A model generated the notes under the pieces. It had not been told where the DNA came from and did no database searches. It was given only the letters and a program-made list of their open reading frames with translations. Positions 32,960 to 43,880 of a stretch of DNA of 64,000 nucleotides are shown in pieces. The first letter of the stretch is position 1. Each line of letters opens with the position of its first letter. Origin of the DNA: Symsagittifera roscoffensis. Its lineage: Eukaryota; Xenacoelomorpha; Acoela; Convolutidae. The stretch is taken from the NCBI RefSeq assembly GCF_963678635.1, contig NC_087063.1, positions 70,269,617 to 70,333,616 of the forward strand, given 5' to 3'. The position numbers and the translations under genes are program-made.

Positions 32960-35900
32960 CCTTCATAAGTTGGAAATCTGGCGTCCAAATATGACTGCTC
33001 AAATCTTTTCGAGATATGGCGTTAGTTTGATTTTTAATTTTTTTTTTCGAGATACTTAATGCAAAAAACTCATCGAACTTAAAATTTTCAACCCTATACT
33101 TGGGGGACTTTCAGGGGTTGCAAATCAAAGTCGGACTGCTCAAATATTTTTTTTCGAGGTTTTGCGTTTTATATGATGTTTACAATTTTTTTCAAAAAAT
33201 TTAGATAAAAACCCAGCAAATTTGATTTTCTCAACCCTATGGTGGGTTCTATCAGGGTACATTCAGGTTCTGTAAATCTGGCCTCCAAGTATGACTGATG
33301 TGACTGCTCAAATTTGTGGTTATCGAGATATGGCTTTTTATATGATTTTTTCAATTTTGTTTTCGAAAACATACAGAAAAAAAACAAACTTGAATTTCTT
33401 AACCCTTTCAAGGACGATTGACAAGGTACTCTTAGGGGCTGCAAATCTCGTGTCCAAGTATGACTGCTCAAATCCTTATGGCTATCGAGATATGGCGTTG
33501 CTTATGATTTTTTCAATGTTTTTTTTGGAAAAATTATATGTAAGATAAATTAATCGAACTTGAAGTTTTCAACACTATAATGGGCTGCTGTCAAGGTTCA
33601 ATCAGAGGTTCAATGTTGGTTGTTGAATATGACAGCTCAAATCCTTTTGGTTTTTGTGATGTAGCATTTTTTAAGGTTTTCTTGTTTTCAAAAAATCAAG
33701 ATATAAAAAACTAACCTCAATTGCCAGCTGCCAGGGTACATTTGAAACTTGCAAATCTGGTGTCCAAATATGACTGCTCAAATCCTTTTTGTTTTTGAGA
33801 TATGGCGTTTTTAGAATTTTTCATTTTTCAAAAGTTATAGATATTGAAAACTCTGCAAATCTGAAATTCTTAACCCTATAGTGGAGTTCTGTCAAGGTAC
33901 ACTAAGGGGTTGCAAATATGGCGTCCAAGTTTCACTGATGTGACTGTTCAATTTCTTTTGGTTTTCGGGAGTTAGCGTTTTTTATGATTTTTTCAATTTT
34001 TTTTTCAAAAAATTAATTGAAAAGATACTCGAACTGAAAGTGTTCAACCCCATAGTTGGGTGCTGTCAAGGAATTGCAAATCTTCAGTCCGAGTATAACT
34101 GCGCTAATTCTTTTGCTTTTATGAATTTTTTCATTGTTTCGAAAACTTAGATGTAGAAAAAACTAACCAAACTTGAATTTCTCACCCCTATAATGGCGAT
34201 TGACAGGGTACTCTCGGAATCTGCTAATCTGGCGTCCAGGTGTGATTGCTCAATTTTTTTTTCGAGATATGGCGTTGTTTATATTTCATGTAAAAAAAAT
34301 TAATCGAACTTGAAGCTTTTAACCCTATAGTGGAGTGGTGTCAGGTACACTCAGGGGTTGCAATGCTCACTTCCAAATATGACTGCTCAAATCTTTTGGT
34401 TTTCCTGATATGGCGTTTTTTTTTAATTCCTTGTTTTTTTAAAAAAAAACCTTGATTTAAAAAAAGTAACTGAAGTTGATATTCTCAACTCTATACTTAC
34501 AAGCTTTCCGAGTACAATCAGAGGTTGCAAATATGGTGTTTAAGTATGACTGCTCAATTTTTTTTGTTATCGAGACATGGACTTTTTTATGATGTTTTCA
34601 ATTTTATCAGAAAACTTAGATATAAAAAACTAACTAAACTTGAAATTTGCAACCTTATAGTGGGGTGCTGTCGGCATAAACTCAGGAGTTGGAAGTCTGG
34701 CGTCCAAGTATGACTGCCTTAAATGTTTTGTTCTTCGAAATATGGCGTTTTCTATGATTTTTTTATTTTTTCGAAATTTTTAGGGTAAAAAGCTAATTGA
34801 ACTTCTCAAACTTATAGTTGCAATCTGTCAAGGGACTTTCAGGGGTTGCAAATCTTTCATCCAAGTATGAATGCTCAAATCTTTATGGTTTTCGAGATTT
34901 GGCATTGTTTATGATATTTTCATTGTTATTTGGGAAGCCTTACTTGTTTTGATTTTTTAAGATTTCCCTTGTTTTTTCTCAAAAAACATCTGGCGTCCAT
35001 GTGTGACTGCTCAGATCATTTTTGTCTACGAGATATGACGTTTTTTTATGATAATTTCAATTTTTTTTCAAAATTAGGTATAAAAAAACTATCCGAGCTT
35101 GAAATTTGCAACCCTATAATGGGGTGCTTTCAGCGTAAACTCAAGATTTGGAAAACTGGCGTGCAAGTATGACTGCTCAAATCGTTTCGTCTTTCGAGAT
35201 GTGGCGTTTTTTATGATTTTCTGAAATATTCAATGAAAAAAAAACTAATTGATCTTGAATAATTCAGCCCTATAGTTGCAAGCTGTGAGGGGACGCTCAG
35301 GGATTGCAAATGTGGCGTCCAAGTATGACTGCACAAATCCATTTTTCAAGATATGGCAGTTTTTATGTTTTTTTTTTGAAAAATTTAGATGTAGAAAAAT
35401 TAAGCAAGTTAAAATTTCAACCCTGTGGCGGGAGCTGTCAGTTTACACTGAGGGGTTGCAAATCTGGTGGCCAAGTATGACTGATGTGAATGCTCAAATC
35501 CTTTTAGTTTTCGACGCACGGCGTTTTTTATGATTTTATCTATTTGTATTGAAAAACTTGATGTAAAAAATAATCAGACAGAAAATTCCCAACCCTATAG
35601 TAAGGTGCTGTCAGGGTACAATCAGGGTTGCAAAACTGGAGTCCAAGTATGACGCGCAACTTCTTGTGGTTTTCGAGATTGGTAGTTTTTATGACTTTTT
35701 CAATATGTTTCGAAAACAAAGATGGAATAAACTTACCAAATTTGAATTTCTCAACCCTATAGTGACGATTGACAGGGTACTCTCAGGGATTGCAAAGCTG
35801 GCGTCCAAATATGACTGCTCAAATCATTTGCTTTTCAAGATATGGCGTTGTTTATATTATTTTCAATGTTTTTTTCTCAAAAATTTAGATGTGAAAAAAA

Positions 35901-37110
35901 ATTAATCGAACTAGAAGATTTCAACCCTATACTTGCAAGCTGTCATGGTACATTCAGAGGTTTTAAATCTGGCGTCCTAGTATGACGCCTCAAATCTTTT
36001 TTTGTTTTCGAGATATGGCGTTTTTATGGTGTTCTCATTTATTTCAAAAAAAACTTAGATATAAAAAACTAACCGAAAATCTCAAACCTATACTGGGACG
36101 CGAAAATCTGGCGTCCAAGTATGACTGCTCAAATCCTTTTTTTTTGAGATATAGCCTTTTCTATGATATTTTCATTTTTTTCCAAAAAATTTAGAAATAA
36201 AAACTGAACCTATGGTTGAGTGCTGTCAGGTCACAATCAGGGCGTCCAAGTATGACTGATGTGAGCTCGAATTTTTGATTTCGAGATACGGCGTTTTTAT
36301 GATTTTTTCATTTTTTTTTTCGAAAACATACAGAAAAAAAACAAACTTGAATTTCTTAACCCTTTAGGGGCGATTGACAAGGTACTCTCAGGGGCTGCAA
36401 AGCTGGCTTCCAAATATGAATGCTCAAGTCCTTTAGTTTTCTTGATATGGCGTTTCTTATGATTTTATTTTTTCTCAAAAAATTTGAAAAAAATGTTTGG
36501 AAAAAACTTGAAAGATTCTTGAAAGATTTCTCAAAAAACTTGAAAGATTCAAAAAAATGTCGGAACTTGAAAATCTCAACCTTATGGTGGTGGTGTGCTA
36601 TCCGGGTAAACTCAAAGGTTCTAATTCTTCTCTTCAAATGTTACTGCTCATTTTTCTTTGGTATGCAAGATGTGGCGTTTTTTATGATTTTTAATTTTTT
36701 TCCAAATGTTTAGATAAAAAAAATTAACAGAACTTCGTATTCTCAACCTTGAGGCGGGTTTCTGTCTTTTACAGATTGGCGTTGCAAATCTAGCCTCTAA
36801 ATGTGAATCATCAAATCTTTTTCGATTTCAATAATTTTTTTTTCAAAAAAAACTAACCGATCTTAAAATTCTCAACCCTAGCAGTGGGGATCTGTCAGTT
36901 TACATTCAGGGGGTGCTGTAAGGATACAAGTCTGGACTCTGTTTTTTATTGCTTAAACCTTTCTTGTTTCTGAGATATGGCTTTTCTCATGATTTTTTAA
37001 TACTTTATATACAGGTACTAGAAATTGAAATTGTTAACCTTGTGGGGTGCTGTCGGGGATCAATATAGGGCAGCAAATCTGCGCTCTACTCTTATCTGCT
37101 CAAATCATTG
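32960..37110. repeat. Satellite array, about 27 diverged monomers of about 158 bp
   Basis: The phrase GACTGCTCAAAT (or a close variant) recurs from 32996 to 37104, 27 times, at a mean spacing of about 158 bp. A typical monomer runs: GCAAATCTGGCGTCCAAGTA, GACTGCTCAAATC, TTTTCGAGATATGGCG, TTTTTTATGATTTTTTCAAT, AAAAATTTAGATATAAAAAA, CTAACCGAACTTGAA, CTCAACCCTATAGTGG, GGTGCTGTCAGGGTAC and ACTCAGGGGTT. Spacing varies from about 130 to 225 bp. Open frames inside it are repeat artefacts. At about 36480-36560 one monomer contains an expanded CTTGAAAGATT sub-repeat. The last monomers (36700-37110) are the most decayed. Confidence 0.95.
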
Positions 37111-37129
37111 GTGGTGTTTTGGTGAAAAA

Positions 37130-37969
37130 GAAATACCTGATAGATGATCCCAGTTCATTTTCACGGTTGCATTAAATATCGCTGTTTTAGTACATGTTTT
37201 TGGAAGCTCTTTGTAACGTTCAACGATCTATTTGAAGCACCGTAGGTGCGAGTCATGCGCTAGTTACTTAAAGAGACTAGTTGATGAAGTTTTAATTTGC
37301 CACTCGTAGCCAAACCCATTGCCAAAATAACTTCAGAGTATTTAAGAAAATAGTTCAATTGTTTTAGAGGTCAACGGGCGGAGTGAAGACGTTTATTTGG
37401 GCGCTCGATGATTGAGGTTCGATTCCCGCAGAGCTCATTTGTTTTTCAAAAAACGTGTTAATATTTTTTCTACCTTCTCACAGCTGCTTCTTGACGTTTT
37501 GTTGCTCGTTTTTGTGAAGTGCGGCTCCTACTTTGTACCCATAGCCATTTAAAAAGTCAGAAGGAGCTTGTTTTTGTTTACTTTTTTTGATGCAAATTAA
37601 AGTACATCCAGAAACAATCGTTGTTCCTCGAGTGTATTTTCTGGATGCATATATTTAACTGACGGTTGCGAGTTTAAGGGAGGGTGCAGACTCGTCCACC
37701 GTATGCATTCTTCCTCCTGACTACCCAAAAAGTTCTCTTTTTGTAATGTTGAACTATATCTAGTTTTGATCGGCCAACTCACTTTATGTTTCACTTTTTC
37801 GATTTCTGCTCTTATCTATTTTCAGGACAATAAGACAAAGTCTTTGAGTTAACGAACCGTTAGAAAAATCAAGGTTAAAATCTGCAATCAAGATTCTGAA
37901 ATCGCTCAAACTGTTTATTGATTTTCCACAATTTTTTTATCACGATTTGACTAACTAAAATGCCGAACC
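37130..37969. other. Intergenic, no gene seen
   Basis: Nothing coding. A tRNA-like pair of boxes (GGGCGGAGTGAAG at about 37376 and GGTTCGATTCCCGC at 37409) occurs at tRNA-like spacing, but the T-arm does not pair. At most it is a relic of a tRNA-derived SINE. Confidence 0.4.
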
Positions 37970-38230
37970 AGAGGGTTACCCCCCGCCCCCCTCTTGGTAC
38001 TATTTAAGACATCCAATTTTGGCTGGCAGTCAAATAGACATTTTTTTAAAGGCGTCTTTGGCGCCAATGTATACTAACTTTAAGGGGCTAGCGCGCCATC
38101 GTGAGAAGAGAACCCAAAAACGCTTTTTGTTGGTCGGTTTTTTTTTTAATTTTCGCCTGCGGCAAAGAAATTCTGTCAAAATTGCGTCCTGTGATCACCC
38201 TTAAAATTTGAAAAGAGCTTATTGGTAGTA
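37970..38230. repeat. AGTAGCGTGCCG-family dispersed repeat, copy 2 (5' end missing)
   Basis: Shares GGTACTATTTAAGACATCCA, TTTGGCTGGCA, GTCTTTGGCGCCAATGTAT, AACGC-TTTTTGTTGGTC and TTTCGCCTGCGGC with the copies at 31084 and 40918. Confidence 0.7.
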
Positions 38231-39802
38231 ATTGATGTGAGCTGTGTAACAGTTTTCTGATGAAGCGTAATCTAGGATTCGATTGAACTCGGCGCAGTAA
38301 TCATTCCAAATTTAATTGTGGTAACGGTTTTTGTTCTTTAATAGCATTAAACTCATACTTCTTTGCACTTTGGAGCGTGCGTGGTCGATATTTCTGTCTT
38401 TTTTTTGCTTTTCAATCCTCCCTGTCTCCTGTGTGGCTTCAACGTGACTTCACTGTGGGTGGCCACGATATCGATGTGGTCAGTGCCAAACCAGTGCGAA
38501 GCGTGATCTGTCAGTGCCAGCAAGTGAATATCGGTGCTAGTTTTTTTTTCATCGCGCTTCTTAACTGAATGGTTCAAAATCAAAAATCTCAGCAGACTTA
38601 CACAGTATAAATTTTTTTTTCAGGTATAAATTTTTTTTGAGCAGCTCTAAGAAGAAGAAATTAGTTGGGTCGAAAAAAGTTGGGCCAATGAAAAAAAGCT
38701 GGGTCAGAAAACCAAAATAGGCTATTTTTTCAAAAAATGTCAGTGCCTTGCATTTTTCTTTGTGTGAGTATCAGTGCTGTCAGTGCCCGCGATTTTTCAG
38801 ACACTGTGGCCATCCTGTCACTGTGTTTAAGAATTAGCTCATTATTAATTGAAATTCACTGTTTTTCAACATGATAGAACAAGCGTTTTATTTAGATCCA
38901 GTTTTTCCATGATAATCTCAAAAATCGTTAAGTTATCTGCACCGTACCGTACATCATTTTGGCGACACAGATTTTCCATCACTTTCTCAGAAAAAAAATA
39001 CAGGCTAGTCAGTTAGGAGTTACAACTTTCTGAAAAATTAAGACTGTGTCTTGTTTTTGAGCGTCATAATTTCTTTCGCGGCTAACTTTTTTCCTCTGCT
39101 CTTTATTAGTCCGACTATTTTCGAAGAAATTGACAAAATATTTGTGATCGGGGTAGTTTTTTTCCTTCAGACCAATTTCGACTTTTAACTAGCCATTTTT
39201 GGTGGATTTTTTTGTGCCATCTGAATTAAAGGTATTGTTGTACTGAGCTCAATTGCCCGGGGCAATTATCACGATGTGGGGACCAAATAATGGAACATTT
39301 TAAACTAATGAGAATTGTTTGACATTCCTGCTCGCTAAATTTTTTGCAGTTTTTGAAAACTCAATTCGATGGGCTGAAATTAGTTATCCATCATTCGGTC
39401 TTTCCGTCATTAGGGACGTCACCGCCCTTAGTACCATTGTACGTCAATTTTAATACTGGGGCGGTGAGCATAAAAGAAAGTAATTGAAGAAACTAATTAG
39501 CAGGTCTTTGTTCAGAAGAAATGGCAGGCTTTTAACGTTTTTAACCTCATGAAAAAAAATATCATGCATGAGTATTTTGACGTCATGTAAAAAGTTGCGT
39601 CATAGAAGGTTACTTCGAAATGTGAAACAGTGCTCAAAGGCTACATCGGATATAGGTGATCACAGTTTCCTTCGAAAGTCGAAACAACAATGCGCGTTCT
39701 GTAAGTACATTTCTAATTAAGTGTTTTAATCGCATCTAGAACCATTGTTTCAAGGTTAAATCTGCTGGCTACCATGTTTATTATAGTCAGGAGGAGTTGA
39801 AT
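38231..39802. other. Intergenic, repeat remnants only
   Basis: GTCAGTGCC recurs at about 38480, 38511, 38745 and 38778, near CACTGTGG motifs at 38452 and 38805; this may be a decayed small transposon. At about 39150-39330 is a partial copy of the repeat family of 54900-56640 (CTTCAGACCAATTTCGACTT, TAACTAGCCATTTTTGG, AAGGTATTGTTGTACTGAG). No gene is supported. Confidence 0.5.
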
Positions 39803-41447
39803 TTATGAGAGTTTCAGGTACAGTTTTAGAAATCGTTTCAAATCCAGCCTATTAGCATATCCACTTCTAGTTTTATCCATAATATGCATCAGAGTTTTAG
39901 TGTATCTCTTTATAACATCCTCTTGTCTTTTTCTCTCGTCTTCAGTCTCGCAGTTTTTCGCCAACAGGTCTCGTGCGAGATCAGAGATTTCGTCTGGTCG
40001 TAATTCTCCGAAGCCTCGTTTGTCGTAGTGTTCGAAAATGATCTCATAGTCGTAATCCTTGACTCGGGTGCCGAGGAACTGTCGCATGAATGTATTATGT
40101 ACTGGGAGGATGCTGACTACGTTCGTTTTGTCGAGCATTTGACCTGATAAGCAACATATGAGACCCATTTAAGATAAAAAGTATCAGTCTACTTTGAAAT
40201 GCAGAATGTGATCATATCTTAGCTAAAATTGAGATGTTTGTAATTTATGATTAATTTAAATCATAACACTAATAATGGCAAAAATTAGGACTGAAGAAAC
40301 CAAAAATATGGAAAAATAAACCGGTTATTCATGAAAAAGAGTCAATCAAAAGGCCTCTCTCGTGCTCTTACAAGTGAATGACTGACCAATCGCTGATTCA
40401 AATTCTTTACTTAGCGGTGATTAAGACCTTCATGCATTTTTAAATTACTTTTATCACCTTTATTGAACAACTTGGCACTGAATTGAGCGAATGCATCGAT
40501 GTCTGTTTTATCAGGCGCCTCGCCCAAAATGAACTGCACCAGGTCATGTTCATACGGTGACCCGAGGTGACCTTGACCCTCTTCGATTTGCCCACCAGTC
40601 AGTCTGAACACACTGGCAGAGTCTGAAACCTGAATATCAAAATTTATATTAGGACCATTTGTCCACGGGGTAAAAGAACAACATACGAGCCGCTCGGCTC
40701 ATTGCGGAGGTTCGCTGTTATTATGATGCTGATTGATCTACACGCATTTTTAGCATTTTTAATTTTGTTTGAGCTAGGGGTTGCTGCCATACCCTCGGCT
40801 CAGAGGCCGGCTCGTTGTGCGGCTCGAATAACCCACCTTTCTACTGAAAGGCGTTTCTCCTGGTCAAAAAATAGCTCCTGATCACAAATTTGGTGAGACA
40901 GTTATTCAGTTGAAATCAGTAGCGTGCCGTGGGGGCTTGGGGGTCGACCCTCTCTTCCCTCAATTCTGGTTGCCAAATATTTCCAAAGGGTCCCCTTCCT
41001 TTGATATAATTTGGGACATCCATTTTTGGCAGACCAACCTCTAAATATTTTTCTAAAGGAGCCTTTTTTTGAAAAGCTTGTCGGCGGAGCAGAATTTTTT
41101 TGGCAAAATAAAGTCCTTAAAGTATTTTCGAAGAGCTCGGAAAATCGAATTGATCAACCTTAGCAAAAAAGGCCTGCAAAATTTTCAAAATTTTTCCAAA
41201 AACCGAGCTCCCAGCCGGTTAAGATTTCATGATGGTCTTAGCTTTTAAAAAGTAAGCAGGTGAATTTCTAGCATGGGCTTGTCGTCCACGAGCAAAGCTA
41301 ACAATAAATTGTTACCTGAATAACGTAGTGATTGTAAATTTGAGAAGCTTCAAGAAAACTCAGAGTCGTTTCATTAGATTTTCTGCTGCGGAACTTCAAA
41401 AATTCGTTGGCTGATATGTGTTGGATAAGAGGCCTCGAAATAGCCAT
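39803..41447 (-). CDS. Calbindin-like EF-hand protein with degenerate loops (paralogue A), 3 exons
   Basis: Minus-strand exons 41447-41316, 40629-40458 and 40143-39803 (stop at 39805-39803) join in phases 0 and 1 to 214 residues. The C-terminal exon has LPVHNTFMRQFLG and IIFEHYDK, closely matching paralogue B at 49574-51384 and the calbindin/calretinin pattern (LPV-x-ENFL). The third loop (142-153, DKRGFGELRPDE) has Arg and Phe at metal positions 3 and 5. The fourth (191-202) ends in Asp instead of Glu. The first two EF-hand regions have lost the acidic ligands. It is therefore unlikely to bind calcium as a normal calbindin does. The second exon ends in the same phase after Asn-Lys as in paralogue B, so the intron is shared. 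A donor 15 nt further on is also conceivable. Confidence 0.82.
40918..41215. repeat. AGTAGCGTGCCG-family dispersed repeat, copy 3
   Basis: CAGTAGCGTGCCG, TCAATTCTGGTTGCCAA, TTGGGACATCCATTTTTGGC, AGACCAACCTC and TTTTCGAAGAGCTCGG align in order with the copy at 31084. It sits in the first intron of EF-hand paralogue A. Confidence 0.78.
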
Positions 41448-42589
41448 AGCTATAGCAAGGGACGTTTTTTAATGGTTGGTATTTAAAAAAAATTCAATGC
41501 TTGTTAATCGTTTTATAGACCAGTTTATGGTGTCTCATGCATGCTTTTAAAATGAAGGCTGTTTTGAAAACACCTACCTTGCTATGTGCTAAGAGTACAG
41601 GGAAAGCAATTAAATGCAAATCGTTTGAAATCGTTGAAATGGTGAAGCAAGTTTTTGAGTGTGAATGCGTAAGCTGTAAGTGCCTCACGTTCACAAAATT
41701 TCAAAATATTTTCAACTTTTTAAACCCGAGCTGACCTACGATAATGGGGAAAATAATTGACATCTGTTAAGATCAGAAAATTTCAGCTTGTTTTTCAAGC
41801 AGAGAATTCAGTTAAAACCAAAATGACCAGGGTGAATGTTTTTTGCAGCTAAATTAATGAGATTCGCGTGCGCTGTTTATTAGGAAGCTGCAACCAATCA
41901 GTTGACTGCGAAAATAATGTGTAGTTCCCAATGATTTGTCGTATAAGTGCCTGATCAGTAAATTGACCTAGCAAAAGACACTGCAAAAGCTCACCACATT
42001 TCTCCTCAGTTTTTAATTTTTGTAAAGAATAAAAGTTTTGTGGTAAATATGATTTGAATGAATTGCATCAGGGTAGACTTCGAGAGGGCTTATCAATTTT
42101 CCATCGATTATTTACCAATAGATAAGGCCTTATAAAATATTTTTCCGACCTTCCCCTTATAGAAGGGTTGAAAAGAAACTATAGCGTAGAATGTTTTTGT
42201 TTTCCGACAACCGGATTGTCGTTCATAAAAATTTTTTAACTTCCGAATCAAATTTCTCTTCTTGTTGAATATGCAGATCTAGAAAATTCTAGAAGAAGAG
42301 AGCTCCTGAAAACCTAAAAAGAGAAAATTGGTGAAAAATTAAAACTGGTTCAGCACAATCGATCGTGTTGCAGGAAGTGGAATTTAAAAAGAAACGTTTT
42401 CGTTTCAACTCAGGTTTGAATTTGTAAGCTCAAATCATGTCTCAAGGAATTCAAGATTTTTGACAAAGCTTGTAGCTTTGGGGGCTCAAAACCATACGAA
42501 GCTCAATCGCAGGTTGAAAGCTTAATGAAAGCTATGTATCAGAGAAAGCAAAAAGTTAACGACAATAATCTTTAAATAATAAATTAAAA
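41448..42589. other. Intergenic, nothing recognised
   Basis: AT-rich with scattered short frames of no recognisable family. A 65-codon plus-strand frame at 41537-41734 has a Cys cluster (CECVSCKC) but no domain support. Confidence 0.4.
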
Positions 42590-43880
42590 TTGAACTGTAA
42601 AACTAAAATAAGTTTAGCCTTCTTGTACATTCCACCGAGTGAAAGTTTAGTGGTTGACCCAGGATCAAATCAAATAATATGCGGAGACTTCGATATAAAC
42701 AGTATGAGTAGCTGAATGAACTTTTCTGCATGAATACCAAAGAACGTACAAGGTTAACAACAAAGTTTAAAACATGAATAGATTTTTTTTTCAAGTCATA
42801 AAGGCAGAAGTATGGTAAGGAAAACATCAACCTCAGATCATCTTTGGTTATTTATTTAAATGAGGCAGGTAAAAAAAATTCAAACTGAAAAAATTTATCT
42901 ATCTAGAAAGTGGTACCTACTCAAAATAAAAGATTTCATAGAATAGTTAAAAACTAGCTTGCAAATGGGCTTCGACTACTTAAAAGAAAATGCGAATGAT
43001 TTAAGCTGCGATGCGGGCTCTACTCAACTTCACGCAATTCTTATTGACAATTTGAAAAAAAATTCCCTGAAAAACCAAAAAGGGTAAATGAAGACAAGAC
43101 CTTTTGGGTTGATTACCAGGTTTAAAATGTAGCAAACTAAAAGAATAGGCTTAGAAGATTCTTTTTTCGAAAAATTGGACTTCAGAGGATAGAGATAAAT
43201 AAAAATTGAAAAACATTTTGGTCGAAAGATTCACAGCAAAACAGAAAAAAAAAATTATCAGAGCAAACTGCAGACGCAGCCGCAAAAAAAGAAAGAATTT
43301 TTTCAATTGGCTAACAATCTGACTGGGATTGCAAACAAGTGTTTTAACACAGATAATTTTAACACAGATACAAATTTTCTTAACAATTATTTTGCGTTTT
43401 TAAGCGAAAAATTAGCAAACGCTTTCATATACCACACAGACATAACAGCAAAAAAATATGTAGAAAAGTCAATGTTTTTGAGACTAGTGACACGCTATGA
43501 AATTATACAAATCTTAGGAAATTTGAAAAATAAATTCAGCCTGGATTGCCGCAACATCAATCATGCTTACATTTTATCAATAAGAGAACTGTTGGAGCCT
43601 GTCCTAACTATTTTATTTCAAAAAAGTTTTGACAACAATATTTTTCCGAGCTCAATAAAAATTGCAAAAATGATACCTATACCTAAAGAGCGGAATAAAG
43701 ATGAAATTTCCAATTTCAGACTAAATCACTTTTAGCTGTTGTTGTCAAACGACTGGAATGATTGATATACAACCGACTTTTAGACTTTGTTAATCAACAA
43801 AAAATATTACATCAATTTCAGATCGGCTTCATAGAAAAAAGAAGTACTGTTGACGCTTTTGCTTCTCTAGTAGAAGAATT
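42590..43880 (+). mobile_element. Non-LTR retrotransposon, 5' part: endonuclease and start of reverse transcriptase
   Basis: Decayed plus-strand coding sequence. Around 42619-42695 FLYIPPS and ICGDFD are the AP-like endonuclease signature. The frame at 43307-43735 has the upstream RT block (NNYFAFLSEKLANAF, then ILFQKSFDNNIFPSS and IKIAKMIPIPKE). At about 43818-43880 QIGFIEKRSTVDAFASL is the RT block before the catalytic Asp. The next RT block appears only at 47105, so the LINE is split by the pol segment at 43881-47094. Multiple stops and frameshifts are present. Confidence 0.85.

Noticed and set aside
33291-36713. Open frames of 62-100 codons in the 158-bp satellite
   Set aside because: They repeat with the satellite monomer and shift frame between monomers; they are repeat artefacts.
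37370-37425. tRNA-like A-box and B-box (GGTTCGATTCCCGC)
   Set aside because: The T-arm does not form five base pairs and no acceptor stem was found; at best a tRNA-derived SINE relic. Similar isolated B-boxes at about 22997, 24752 and 50000 were rejected for the same reason.
38353-38583. Minus-strand 76-codon frame with His-rich composition
   Set aside because: No domain, no splice context, overlapping a region of repeated GTCAGTGCC motifs.
41537-41734. Plus-strand 65-codon frame with CECVSCKC
   Set aside because: Isolated, no acceptor, donor or homologous domain recognised; the Cys cluster alone is not evidence.
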